This document shows, piece after piece, positions 20,368 through 29,076 of a DNA stretch of 64,000 bases (within the stretch, counting starts at the first letter, position 1; each line of letters starts with the position of its first letter). The position numbers were made by a program, and so were the translations under genes. Origin of the DNA: Haliea sp. (GTDB lineage Bacteria > Pseudomonadota > Gammaproteobacteria > Pseudomonadales > Halieaceae); assembly GCA_024642245.1 (NCBI GenBank), contig JAHEBM010000013.1, positions 1 through 64,000 of the forward strand. The letters are read 5' to 3'. The notes below the pieces were generated by a model. The model ran no database searches, had not been told where the DNA came from, and saw only the letters and a program-made list of their open reading frames with translations.

Positions 20368-20396
20368 TTACTGACCCGGAACGATGCTGCTATAAT
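20368..20396 (+). promoter_or_regulatory. suhB promoter
   Basis: Extended -10 TGCTATAAT (TATAAT at 20391-20396) with a -35-like TTACTG at 20368-20373, spacer 17. It lies 35 nt before the suhB ATG. The gap to trmJ (20207-20430) must also hold the trmJ promoter, which I could not place. Confidence 0.7.
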
Positions 20397-20430
20397 CGCG
20401 CGCCCTAAGATACCCAGCCAGGACAAAACC

Positions 20431-21225
20431 ATGGAACCGATGATCAACATAGCGCTACGCGCCGCCCGCAAGGCAGGCGAAAATATCGTGCGCGCCTCTG
20501 ATGATCTCGAACGCTTTGAGGTAATCGCCAAGGGTATCAACAACTTTGTCTCGGAAGTGGATATCAACGCCGAGAAAGAAATCATCTACCACCTGCAGAA
20601 AGCCTACCCGGAGCACGCCATCCTGGGCGAGGAAACCGGCCTGACCGGCGCCGAGGACGCGCCGTATCGCTGGGTCATCGACCCGCTGGACGGCACCACC
20701 AACTTCCTGCGCGGCATACCCCATTACGCGGTCTCCATCGCGTGCCTGTACAAGGGCAAGCTGGAACACGCCGTGATTGTCGACCCGGTACGGCGCGAGG
20801 AGTTCACGGCCTCCCGCGGGCGAGGCGCGCAGCTGAACGGCCGCAGGATTCGCGTGAGCAATCGGCCCAGCCTGGAAGGCGCACTGCTGGGAACAGGCAT
20901 TCCCTTCAAGGACCATTGCGACGACCAGCTGGCCGGCTACAGCAAGACCATCGAGATCCTCGCCGGGCAGTGCGCCGGTATCCGCCGCGCGGGGGCAGCA
21001 TCCCTGGACCTCGCCTATGTGGCGGCCGGGCGCCTGGACGCATTCTGGGAAATCGGGCTTGCACCCTGGGACATTGCGGCCGGCGCGCTGCTGATACGCG
21101 AGGCCGGTGGCCTCGTCGCGGACATCGACAGTTCCGAGAATTTCCTCGAATCGGGCAACATCGTGTGTGGCAGCCCGAAGTGCTTCAAGGCCGTGCTGCA
21201 GACGGTAAAACCCCTGCTGCGCTAA
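20431..21225 (+). CDS. suhB: Inositol-1-monophosphatase family protein SuhB
   Basis: A 264-residue Mg-dependent phosphatase; in E. coli SuhB also joins the rRNA antitermination complex. Metal-site motifs are EETG (about residue 67), WVIDPLDGTTNFLRG (about 83-97) and the C-terminal WDIAAGALLIREAGG. The start follows an AGGA ribosome site and an extended -10 promoter. Its TAA abuts the stop of the convergent fabY gene with no spare base. Confidence 0.95.
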   Translation: MEPMINIALRAARKAGENIVRASDDLERFEVIAKGINNFVSEVDINAEKEIIYHLQKAYPEHAILGEETGLTGAEDAPYRWVIDPLDGTTNFLRGIPHYAVSIACLYKGKLEHAVIVDPVRREEFTASRGRGAQLNGRRIRVSNRPSLEGALLGTGIPFKDHCDDQLAGYSKTIEILAGQCAGIRRAGAASLDLAYVAAGRLDAFWEIGLAPWDIAAGALLIREAGGLVADIDSSENFLESGNIVCGSPKCFKAVLQTVKPLLR

Positions 21226-23094
21226 TCAGTCGGGCAGCATATCGTCGTAGGGCGACGCCAGGTCAAGGCTCACGACGTTGCCGGCGATGCTGATCCTGTC
21301 ACCGGTGTACTGCACGTCAGTATCGCCGAGCACCCCGTGATCGAATTTGTAAACCGGGTCTATGCTCCCGGCGATCATACCGTCGTCATAGGCCTGCTGG
21401 CGCTCGCGCACCGCTTCATTGGCACCCTGCCAGGCCCGCCACTCCGCCTTTGAGTAGCGCCGCTGCAGCATTTGCGCGGTAACCATGGGGCTCAGCAGTG
21501 TGGCCGAGGCATTGTTTCCGCCGAAGCCCTTGGAATTGATAATCGCATAATGCTGCCGCGCGCGGTCGACTTCCCGGTGCGACCGGCTGAACCCGAGCTG
21601 GTCCTGGCTGACATCCCCGGCAATACCGTCAATGGTGGTGATGCCCGGCAATAAGCCGTGGTGCCAGATGCCCAGCGTTGCGGCCAGCTGGTCCCCGGCG
21701 GCGGAGCCGATGGAGTGGCCCACGTAGCTCTTTACCGCCACCACGGGCCAGTCCTCGATGCCGAAGGCCCTGGCCGTCTGGCTCAGGATCTGGGACTCTG
21801 TCACACGATTCTGCGGCGTGCCGGTGCCGTGGGCCTGGACCAGCCCACCGCTGCGCAGCGCCTGCTCACCCACCAGTGCCCGGGCCGATGCGACGGCCTT
21901 CGCCATGGTCAGGTAGTTACCCACGCCGGGGCCGGAGATGGATTTCTTGTACCCGTCCGCGTTGACGAAAACATCCGTGGCCGCCCCGAACATCGTCGCG
22001 CCCAGCTGCAGCGCCAGTTCGTCGTCAAACAGCACCACCATCTGGGCTGACTCGGCAATGGTAAAGCCGCAGTTTTCCGCAAAGGGACGGCAGGCGCGCC
22101 GGTGATCGGGCTCCTTGCCCTCCGCGATGCCGTCCAACTGGCACAAGCCCCTGTCAGTCGCCAGGGCACCCATCGCGCTGTAGCCTTCCATTATCTCCGG
22201 TGTAACGGGCGCTTCCGAGGTGCCGACAAACACGACCCGGGCACGACCGGTACGAATATCCTCGATACCGTTGCGCAGGTTATACAAAAAGGAGGCGCAG
22301 GCACCGAGGCTGGCCCCCGTGCCGCCCAGGCTGCCCAGCACGTAGGCATTGACGAAATCGGCGGGCATCTCGGCGAAACCCAGGGGACAGAACTTGGAGC
22401 TGATGCGCTGGCCCAGGTAGCGCGCCTTCAGCATGCCGCCGGTTCCGGCACCGTCCAACTGCCCCATGGCGCTGCCGGCATACACGCTCATCTGGTCGAT
22501 ACCCACCTGGCGCCGCACGGTATCCCAGTCCAGGCCAATGCTGCCAAGGGCATCCGAGGCGGCATAGACAGACATCTGCAGCCCACGGGGATGATTGCGC
22601 GAGGGATACAGCTTGCCCGGATCGAAACCCGTCGGCAGCTGACCGGCGGCCTTGACGTCAAATTCCCGGTGGGTCGGCAGCAGGAAGTCCTGCTGGCCAA
22701 CAATCTGCACATTGACGTGGGTCACCGTTGCCGGGGTTACCTTCCACTCCTTGGGGATAACCGAGGGAAGGTGCTTACGGGCAATATCAAAGCTAACCGG
22801 GTGGCCGTTGCTCTCGGTCGGAAAGCGCTGGTTCCAGGCCACCGAGTCCACATCAAAGTGATTCAGCTCGATGCGACGAACCAGGGTGTGGTCAAGAATA
22901 TACTGCTCTTTCGGCTGCCCTGCGGACAGTGCGTAAGGCCCCATCAGGGCTGCCAGCGATGCCAGGGTACGCTGGCGCTGCTGCTGCTCCAGCGCGGAAT
23001 ACACCATGCGCGCATAGCCGTGATGCCCGGAGGCACGCCCCGCGCCACTCACGCCGCCAAACCCTACAATAACCGGTAACCGCTGCCTGCCCAT
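21226..23094 (-). CDS. fabY: Beta-ketoacyl-ACP synthase of the FabY type
   Basis: A 622-residue condensing enzyme. Its length, and the extra N-terminal domain with GFGGVSGAGRASGHHGYARM, match FabY of Pseudomonas (PA5174 type), which starts fatty acid synthesis from acetyl-CoA and malonyl-ACP in place of FabH. The catalytic set is complete: Cys266 (SLGACAS), His422 (VQAHGTGTP), Lys455 and His460 (VKSYVGHS). It is divergent from an AraC-type regulator, with repeats in the 122-nt gap that could serve both genes. KAS I/II roles cannot be excluded from sequence alone. Confidence 0.85.
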   Translation of the reverse strand: MGRQRLPVIVGFGGVSGAGRASGHHGYARMVYSALEQQQRQRTLASLAALMGPYALSAGQPKEQYILDHTLVRRIELNHFDVDSVAWNQRFPTESNGHPVSFDIARKHLPSVIPKEWKVTPATVTHVNVQIVGQQDFLLPTHREFDVKAAGQLPTGFDPGKLYPSRNHPRGLQMSVYAASDALGSIGLDWDTVRRQVGIDQMSVYAGSAMGQLDGAGTGGMLKARYLGQRISSKFCPLGFAEMPADFVNAYVLGSLGGTGASLGACASFLYNLRNGIEDIRTGRARVVFVGTSEAPVTPEIMEGYSAMGALATDRGLCQLDGIAEGKEPDHRRACRPFAENCGFTIAESAQMVVLFDDELALQLGATMFGAATDVFVNADGYKKSISGPGVGNYLTMAKAVASARALVGEQALRSGGLVQAHGTGTPQNRVTESQILSQTARAFGIEDWPVVAVKSYVGHSIGSAAGDQLAATLGIWHHGLLPGITTIDGIAGDVSQDQLGFSRSHREVDRARQHYAIINSKGFGGNNASATLLSPMVTAQMLQRRYSKAEWRAWQGANEAVRERQQAYDDGMIAGSIDPVYKFDHGVLGDTDVQYTGDRISIAGNVVSLDLASPYDDMLPD

Positions 23095-23153
23095 TGCCTG
23101 TATCCCACCCCACCTGAACTGCAGACAGTGTACGGTGCACCATTGCGGATGAG

Positions 23154-23184
23154 TATGGTATTTAAGCCATATTTTGTGGTATTT
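23154..23184. promoter_or_regulatory. Candidate AraC-type operator between fabY and the GlxA-like regulator
   Basis: The octamer TGGTATTT occurs at 23156-23163 and again at 23177-23184, 21 bp apart (two helical turns). The first copy also lies in an inverted repeat TATGG-N8-CCATA (23154-23171). Direct repeats with this phasing are typical AraC-family half-sites. The assignment is from pattern only. Confidence 0.4.
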
Positions 23185-23216
23185 TGGTCACTTTCTGGCC
23201 GGATACCAATAGCGCT

Positions 23217-24209
23217 GTGTACACTGCCGCCACCCTGCTCTATCCCCACGCGCTGGCTACCAGCGTCACGCTGCCGATGGAGATCCTGCAAGCAGCAAGC
23301 CAGATGGCCAGCGTCAGGGCCCGCTCGGGGCCGCAGGTACAAATGTTGCTGGCCGCGCCGCAGAACCAGCCGATCACACTGTCCAGCGGGCTGACGCTGG
23401 TACCTGATACCAGCTACGAGGCACTGCCGGCCCTGGATTTGCTGCTACTGCCAGCAATCTGGCGCAATCCCCTGCCCACCATCAGGTCGATGGAGGGCTG
23501 GCTGGATACCCTGCGGCGACTGGCCGCGGCCGGTACGCGGATCTGCAGTGTCGGAACGGGGAGTTGCCTGTTGGCGGAGGCGGGGCTACTCACGGGCCAG
23601 CCGGCAACCACTCACTGGAATTATTTCGAGCAATTTGCCCGCCGCTACCCCGCCGTCCAATTGAAAACCCGGCACCTGATCACCCAAAGTGGCAATATCT
23701 ATTGCGTTGGCAGCGTAAATTCCATCGCCGACCTGATGGTACATATCACCGAGGAATGGTTTGGCAGCCGCATTGCCAGGGCGGTGGAGAACCAGTTTTC
23801 GCCGGAGATACGTCGCAGTTTTCGCGCGGCGGCCTACCAGGGTGAGGCAGACAGCTCCCACCACGACGAAACGGTTGTCGAGGCCCAGCAGTGGTTGCAG
23901 GAGCGCCTGGGCGGGACCGTTGCCATGGGTGAACTGGCGGCTTACCTGGACCTGACCCCGCGCACACTCAACCGGCGCTTCCGCCGCGCAACCGGCATGA
24001 GTCCCCGTGCCTACCTGCAGGGCCAGCGCATCAACCACGCAAGGGAGCTGCTCAAGCACAGCAACCTCAGCATCGCTGAGATCGCATGGCAGCTTGGCTT
24101 GCAGGATGCCAGCTATTTTTCCCAGCTGTTTCGCCAGCATTGCGGGATGAGCCCACTGAACTACAGGTCAGCCGTTCGCGGCAAACTCTTCGATCCCGCC
24201 CGGCCTTGA
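23217..24209 (+). CDS. GlxA/FtrA-like AraC-family transcriptional regulator
   Basis: About 330 residues: an N-terminal DJ-1/PfpI-type class I amidotransferase-like domain (TLLYPHALATSVTLPMEI; ICSVGTGSCLLAEAGLL; ATTHWNYFEQFARRYP) and a C-terminal AraC double helix-turn-helix (LAAYLDLTPRTLNRRFRRATG and IAEIAWQLGLQDASYFSQLFRQ). The motif VGTGSCLLA places Gly-Ser-Cys near the family's nucleophile elbow. The start is unsure: a GTG at 23217 begins at the first family strand, a TTG at 23184 would add 11 residues, and neither has a clear ribosome site. It is divergent from fabY. Confidence 0.85.
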   Translation: MYTAATLLYPHALATSVTLPMEILQAASQMASVRARSGPQVQMLLAAPQNQPITLSSGLTLVPDTSYEALPALDLLLLPAIWRNPLPTIRSMEGWLDTLRRLAAAGTRICSVGTGSCLLAEAGLLTGQPATTHWNYFEQFARRYPAVQLKTRHLITQSGNIYCVGSVNSIADLMVHITEEWFGSRIARAVENQFSPEIRRSFRAAAYQGEADSSHHDETVVEAQQWLQERLGGTVAMGELAAYLDLTPRTLNRRFRRATGMSPRAYLQGQRINHARELLKHSNLSIAEIAWQLGLQDASYFSQLFRQHCGMSPLNYRSAVRGKLFDPARP

Positions 24210-24315
24210 GTAAAGGCCACCCCTGTGGCTAAATGGCGCCCCGGTTTTTGCAAGCCTTTCCCGGCAATCGCCCGGTCCGGGGCGAACCACTTATGACACG
24301 AAACGGAAGAAAACC

Positions 24316-25497
24316 ATGAGCTCTAACCCTATCGTCATCGTCGATGGCGCACGCACACCCATGGGCGGACTGCTCGGCAGCCTGTCCGCGGTCACAGCAC
24401 CCGAGCTTGCCGGCACGGCAATTGCCGCCGCCATATCCCGCAGCCGCATCGACGCGGCTGACGTTGACGAGGTCTTCATGGGCTGCGTCCTGCCCGCCGG
24501 CCTCAAGCAGTGCCCGGCGCGACAGGCGGCCATTGGCGCAGGTATTCCGAAATCCGCGGGGGCGGTCACCGTCAATAAAGCCTGTGGCAGTGGCATGCAG
24601 GCCACCATCTTCGCCTACGACAGCATTGTTGCCGGTACCAACAAGATCGTGGTGGCCGGTGGCATGGAAAGTATGAGCAATGCCCCGCACCTGTTACAGG
24701 GTGCCCGCGGCGGCATGGGCTCGGGACATAAGTCTACCTATGACCACATGTTCACCGATGGCCTGGAGGACGCCTACACCGGCCGGGCCATGGGCAGTTT
24801 TGCCCAGGAAACCGCCGATAGTCGCGGCATTACCCGCGAACAGATGGACGCCTTTGCCATCGAGTCCCTGAGCCGGGCCAAGAAAGCCATAGATTCCGGC
24901 GCCCTGGTCAAGGAAATCGCCCCGGTAACAGTCACGACGCGCAAGGGTGCCACGGTGGTATCCGACGACGAGCAGCCGCACAAGGCCGTCGTGGACAAGA
25001 TTCCCGGACTTCGTCCCGCGTTCAGCCAGGACGGTACGATTACTGCCGCCAATTCAAGCTCGATCTCGGATGGTGCGAGCGCCCTCGTGCTCATGGCCGA
25101 AGAGGAGGCGAAAGCGCGGGGCCTGAAGCCCATGGCGCGTATCGTCGGCCACGCCCGCCACAGCCAGGAGCCCTCGGAGTTTACCATCGCCCCCATCGGC
25201 GCCATCCGCAAACTGTTTGAAAAGACCGGCTGGACCGCCAAGAAAGTCGACCTGTTCGAAATCAACGAAGCGTTCGCCATGGTCACCATGATGGCAATCG
25301 ATGAACTCGGGCTGGACCACAAGAAGGTCAACATCCACGGTGGTGCCTGCGCACAGGGTCATCCTATTGGTTCAACCGGCTCGCGCATCATCGTTACCCT
25401 GATGTATGCCCTGAAAAAATACGGCAAGAAGCGCGGTGTTGCCGCGCTGTGCATCGGTGGCGGCGAAGCCACGGCGGTTGCCATCGAGCTGATCTGA
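24316..25497 (+). CDS. Acetyl-CoA C-acetyltransferase (biosynthetic-type thiolase)
   Basis: A 393-residue thiolase that condenses or cleaves acetoacetyl-CoA. The full catalytic set is present: Cys90 (NKACGSGMQA), His349 (GHPIGSTGSR) and Cys379 (CIGGGEATA). GGMESMSNAPHL is a second family signature. Start ATG at 24316 with a purine-rich stretch (GGAAGAAAA) upstream. A terminator-like hairpin separates it from ribBX. It could serve polyhydroxybutyrate synthesis or short-chain ketoacyl-CoA turnover; no phaB or phaC is in the window. Confidence 0.93.
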   Translation: MSSNPIVIVDGARTPMGGLLGSLSAVTAPELAGTAIAAAISRSRIDAADVDEVFMGCVLPAGLKQCPARQAAIGAGIPKSAGAVTVNKACGSGMQATIFAYDSIVAGTNKIVVAGGMESMSNAPHLLQGARGGMGSGHKSTYDHMFTDGLEDAYTGRAMGSFAQETADSRGITREQMDAFAIESLSRAKKAIDSGALVKEIAPVTVTTRKGATVVSDDEQPHKAVVDKIPGLRPAFSQDGTITAANSSSISDGASALVLMAEEEAKARGLKPMARIVGHARHSQEPSEFTIAPIGAIRKLFEKTGWTAKKVDLFEINEAFAMVTMMAIDELGLDHKKVNIHGGACAQGHPIGSTGSRIIVTLMYALKKYGKKRGVAALCIGGGEATAVAIELI

Positions 25498-25501
25498 TAC
25501 C

Positions 25502-25526
25502 GGGCGGGGCAACAAAGAGCCCGCCC
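25502..25526 (+). terminator. Probable terminator of the thiolase gene
   Basis: A 7-bp GGGCGGG/CCCGCCC stem (25502-25508 with 25520-25526) and 11-nt loop directly after the stop, followed by CCTTATTTCTT, a broken T-tract. It may be only partial, as ribBX starts 26 nt later. Confidence 0.5.
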
Positions 25527-25551
25527 CCTTATTTCTTCCGAGGTAACCTGC

Positions 25552-26667
25552 ATGGCCCTGAGTAGCGTCCCCGATATTCTCGACGATATTCGCGACGGAA
25601 AAATGGTCATCCTGATGGATGATGAAGACCGTGAAAACGAGGGTGACCTCATTATTGCTGCCGAGGCCGTCACACCGGAGATCATCACATTCTTCTCCAC
25701 CGAGGCCTGCGGCCTTATCTGCATGCCGATCACGGATGAGCGCGCCCGCCAGCTGCAACTGCCGTTGATGGTGCGGGACAACCGTTCCCAGCATGAAACG
25801 AATTTCACCGTTTCCATCGATGCGGCCGAGCGCAAGGGTCCGGGGATCAGCTCGGTGCAGCGTTCCCATACCGTACTCACGGCCGTGGCTGCCAACGCGA
25901 CCCCCGCCGACATCTCCCAACCGGGACACATTTTCCCGCTGGTCGCCAAGCCCGGCGGCGTCTTGCGCCGAGCCGGGCATACTGAAGCCGGGGTGGACCT
26001 GGCGCGTATGGCGGGTTTTGAACCGGCTGCCCTGATCGTTGAAATCATGAACGAGGACGGCACCATGGCACGTCGTCCCCAGCTCGAAGAGTTCGCCACC
26101 AGGCACCAGCTGCGCATGGGCACCATTGCCGATTTGATCCAGTACCGGGCCCTGCACGAGCAGTCCGTGGAACTGCGCAGCAGCAAGCTGGTACCCACCG
26201 AGTTTGGGGAGTTCGAGCTACACACCTTCCTGGACCTGGTGGACGACACCGTGCACTACGCCCTGACCATGGGACAGATCAGCGAAGACCGTGAAACCCT
26301 GGTGCGGGTACAAACGATCAATACCCTGCGGGATTTGCTGGGCACACAGATCTCTGGAGCCGAGCCCGGCTGGTCTTACCGCCGGGCGATGCAGCATATC
26401 GCCGAGCAGGGAGCCGGCGCCGTCGTATTGATCGGCCAGCACAGCAGCGCGGAGCAAAGCCTTGCGGAAGTGCTCGCCTTCCCCGACGCCCCGGGCGTCG
26501 CCGGTCCCACCAGCTCCGAGGGCATCCAGAATTACCGGGTAATCGGTACCGGGTCCCAGATACTGAAGCGCCTCGGCATAGGCAAAATGCGCCTGATGTC
26601 GGCGCCAGTGCACTTCAATGCCCTGTCGGGCTTCAACCTGGAAGTCACGGATTTCGTCCAGCCCTGA
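25552..26667 (+). CDS. ribBX: RibBX: 3,4-dihydroxy-2-butanone-4-phosphate synthase fused to a degenerate GTP cyclohydrolase II domain
   Basis: Makes the four-carbon precursor of riboflavin from ribulose 5-phosphate. The N-terminal RibB domain (about 1-205) is intact: DDEDRENEGD at 23-32, STEACGLICMPI, and AGHTEAGVDLARM. The C-terminal part (about 206-371) resembles GTP cyclohydrolase II in layout (ISEDRETLVRVQ; IGTGSQILKRLGI) but has none of the zinc cysteines or the catalytic core. This matches the RibBX variant described in proteobacteria. Such copies are often extra to a main rib operon and can be tied to flavin supply under special conditions. No FMN riboswitch fits in the 54-nt upstream gap. 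Confidence 0.88.
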   Translation: MALSSVPDILDDIRDGKMVILMDDEDRENEGDLIIAAEAVTPEIITFFSTEACGLICMPITDERARQLQLPLMVRDNRSQHETNFTVSIDAAERKGPGISSVQRSHTVLTAVAANATPADISQPGHIFPLVAKPGGVLRRAGHTEAGVDLARMAGFEPAALIVEIMNEDGTMARRPQLEEFATRHQLRMGTIADLIQYRALHEQSVELRSSKLVPTEFGEFELHTFLDLVDDTVHYALTMGQISEDRETLVRVQTINTLRDLLGTQISGAEPGWSYRRAMQHIAEQGAGAVVLIGQHSSAEQSLAEVLAFPDAPGVAGPTSSEGIQNYRVIGTGSQILKRLGIGKMRLMSAPVHFNALSGFNLEVTDFVQP

Positions 26668-26694
26668 AACAACACCGGGACACCGGTGCCGGGC

Positions 26695-27459
26695 TTAAAG
26701 CTTGCTGAAATCCGGCGCCCGCTTTTCCATAAAGGCCGTAATCGCCTCGATGTTTTCCGGCGATCCTGCCTGGCGCATCATGCCCGCCTGCTCTGTCCTG
26801 ATCGCGGTGTCTATGGCGGGGAGGTGGTGAATCCGCAGGCTGCGCTTGATCTCCCTCAGGGCGTTTACCGGCCACTGGGCAATTTCCCTTGCCTTGCCCA
26901 GGGCGTGCTCATACAGGTCCGCATCGGCCAGAACCGCTGCCGCGATTCCGCAACTGAGTGCCTTGTCGGCATCTACCCACTCGGCGGTGTAGAACAGTTC
27001 GGCGGCGCGCTGTGCGCCGATGTTGGCCTGCAGCATGTAACTGCTGCCCCACTCCGGCACCAGGCCCAGGCTGGCAAAGGGGAGGCGCAGGCGCAGGCTT
27101 TCACCCACATACACGATATCCGCATGAAACAGGACGGTAGCGCCCCCGCCCACGGCCACGCCCTGGGCAGCCGCCACCAGTGGCTTGTCAAATTCGACGA
27201 CAGCCCTGGCAGCGGATTCAAAGGGATGCTCCTGGCCAGGTATCACCTCGGTAAAGCTGCTGAGGTCCACGCCAGAGCAGAAATGCTCCCCCGCACCACA
27301 CAATAATACGCAGCGTACAGAGTCATCCGCTGCAGCCGCGCTGAAGGCTTCCCGCAGAGCGATCCACATGCCGGTGTTTATCGCGTTCTTTTTTTCCGGG
27401 CGGTTCAGCGTCAGCACCAGCACGCCGTCGTGATGTTGTGCAAGCAGCTGCTCGTTCAT
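26695..27459 (-). CDS. Crotonase-family protein, enoyl-CoA isomerase-like
   Basis: A 254-residue crotonase fold. The two hydratase glutamates are missing: the helix after GVAVGGGATVL has no Glu where hydratases have GGGCE, and the second site reads LPFASLGLVPEWGSS. That LVPE-x-GSS pattern is typical of delta3-delta2 enoyl-CoA isomerases (ECI/PaaG group), which use the Glu in LVPE. I therefore favour an isomerase that moves a double bond. The ATG at 27459 is used; an in-frame GTG at 27471 overlaps the nitroreductase stop (TAGTG). It is the last gene of the seven-gene acyl-CoA operon. Confidence 0.82.
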   Translation of the reverse strand: MNEQLLAQHHDGVLVLTLNRPEKKNAINTGMWIALREAFSAAAADDSVRCVLLCGAGEHFCSGVDLSSFTEVIPGQEHPFESAARAVVEFDKPLVAAAQGVAVGGGATVLFHADIVYVGESLRLRLPFASLGLVPEWGSSYMLQANIGAQRAAELFYTAEWVDADKALSCGIAAAVLADADLYEHALGKAREIAQWPVNALREIKRSLRIHHLPAIDTAIRTEQAGMMRQAGSPENIEAITAFMEKRAPDFSKL

Positions 27460-27470
27460 GGCATCACCCA

Positions 27471-28175
27471 CTAGGAATGAAAGTGCACGCAGTCTGCGAG
27501 CGCCGCACGGTTCGTCGTGCAGCTGTTGACCGGCGCATCGGGATCGGGCACGCCAAAGGAAATGCCGAACAGTAATTTGTTATTCTTTTCTACACCCAGT
27601 GTCTCGCGGATAAAGTCCGCCTCGAAACTCAGGGCGGTCTGGGGGCAGCTGCCGAGGCCGTGGGCGGTCATGGCCAGCATCAGGTTCTGGGCGTACATGC
27701 CCAGGTCCGCCGCCTCGCGCAAGCCGAAGGGCTCCGGCAGGAAAAGCAGGGCCACGTGGGGCGCGTCGAAGAAAGTAAAATTGCGCATGAACTGCTCATG
27801 GCGACGGGCCTTGTCTTCGCGTGCAATGCCCACGGAATCGTACAGTGCCTGGGCGGATCCGTACTGGCGCTCCTTGTAGACCCCCTGGTAGACACCGTCA
27901 TAGGGGAAGTCGAGACTGATGTCTCCTGCCATAAAGCGTTGGGACAAGCCTTCGCGCAGAACCTGCACCGTAGCGCCGGAAGCGACATGAGTCAGCCAGG
28001 GCTGTGTATTGCAATTGCTGGGCGCGCGCTGGGCAATTGCAAACACATGCTCCAGTGTCGCAGTCGGCACGGGTTCAGGCAGGTAAGCGCGCAGCGAGCG
28101 CCGCTTGAGCACAATCTCATCAAAACTACCGGCTTGCCCAGACATGGCATTACTCGCGGAAAAAAGGGCGTCCAT
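27471..28175 (-). CDS. Nitroreductase-family FMN oxidoreductase
   Basis: A 234-residue flavoprotein: RRSLRAYLPEPVP (N-terminal FMN phosphate site), QRAPSNCNTQPW (FMN-binding), then GMYAQNLMLAMTAHGLGSCPQTAL and FGISFGVPDPDAPVN. These enzymes reduce nitro groups, quinones, enones or other activated double bonds with NAD(P)H. Inside an acyl-CoA operon an enone or enoyl reduction is more likely than nitroreduction (inference). It lies 36 nt after the hydratase gene and touches the following crotonase gene. Confidence 0.87.
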   Translation of the reverse strand: MDALFSASNAMSGQAGSFDEIVLKRRSLRAYLPEPVPTATLEHVFAIAQRAPSNCNTQPWLTHVASGATVQVLREGLSQRFMAGDISLDFPYDGVYQGVYKERQYGSAQALYDSVGIAREDKARRHEQFMRNFTFFDAPHVALLFLPEPFGLREAADLGMYAQNLMLAMTAHGLGSCPQTALSFEADFIRETLGVEKNNKLLFGISFGVPDPDAPVNSCTTNRAALADCVHFHS

Positions 28176-28211
28176 TATGCTCAGCCTCCCGTGCGTTTAC
28201 CAGCCGCAGGC

Positions 28212-29030
28212 TTATTTACCGGTGAAAACCGCCGGCCGCTTTTCCTTGAAGGCCCGCATCCCCTCCTTCGCATCGGCCGATGCAAAAACAGGTCCCGCCA
28301 GTTCGTCCGATGCCAGTATGGCCGCGTCCTCCGGCATGCACTCCTGGTGCTCGCGCAAAGAACGCGTCACTGCACGCACCGACAGGGGGGCGTTGGCGCA
28401 AATCCTTGCCGCGTACTCCCGCGCTGCTGCCAGCGTCTGTCCGGCCGGAACGACCTTGTTGATAAGACCTATTTCCAGGGCACGCTCGGCCGTTATATGC
28501 TCCGCGCACAACAGCATCTCGGCGGCAATACAGTAGGGAATCTGCCGCCGCAGGCGCACCGTGGAGCCCGACATGGGATACAGGCCCCGCGCCACCTCGG
28601 TGACACCGAAAATCGCGTTGTCCGCCGCGACCCGTATATCGGTGCCCTGCAGAATCTCGGTGCCCCCTGCCAGGGCATAGCCTTCCACCGCGAGAATCAG
28701 GGGCTTGTTGGGACGGTTATCCCGCAACAGTGCCTGCCAGTGCACGTTCGGCACCCGGCCCATCACCTCCATGAATTCCTCGGTGGAACGCTGCTGCCCT
28801 TCCGCCCCGGCCTTGAGGTCCATGCCCGCGCAAAAGGTGTCACCATTGGCCGTCAGGATCGCGCAGTACAGTTCATCGTCATGTTCCAGTCGCTGCCAGG
28901 CCTTGTACATCCCCAACAGCATTTCCGGGCTGAACGCATTCTTCGCCGCCGGGCGGTTCAAGGTCACGATCAGCACGTGACCGTCCTGTTCGACAATGCA
29001 GTTCTCAGTACTTATATCGAGTTCTTCCAT
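28212..29030 (-). CDS. Enoyl-CoA hydratase/crotonase with both catalytic glutamates
   Basis: A 272-residue crotonase. The oxyanion-hole region FCAGMDLKAG is clear, and both catalytic acids are present: the Glu in GYALAGGTEIL and the Glu in VTEVARGLYP. This contrasts with the other crotonase in the operon. I chose the ATG at 29030; the open frame continues to 29216 inside the ligase gene without family similarity. The family also includes ring-opening hydrolases, so hydration of an enoyl-CoA is likely but not certain. Confidence 0.87.
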   Translation of the reverse strand: MEELDISTENCIVEQDGHVLIVTLNRPAAKNAFSPEMLLGMYKAWQRLEHDDELYCAILTANGDTFCAGMDLKAGAEGQQRSTEEFMEVMGRVPNVHWQALLRDNRPNKPLILAVEGYALAGGTEILQGTDIRVAADNAIFGVTEVARGLYPMSGSTVRLRRQIPYCIAAEMLLCAEHITAERALEIGLINKVVPAGQTLAAAREYAARICANAPLSVRAVTRSLREHQECMPEDAAILASDELAGPVFASADAKEGMRAFKEKRPAVFTGK

Positions 29031-29076
29031 AATTTCACTCACTGTATTCAGGCAGTTCGACGCTGCGGGCGCAGGC

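Noticed and set aside
25498-25551. FMN riboswitch ahead of ribBX
   Set aside because: The gap is only 54 nt and is filled by a simple hairpin; too short for an RFN element.
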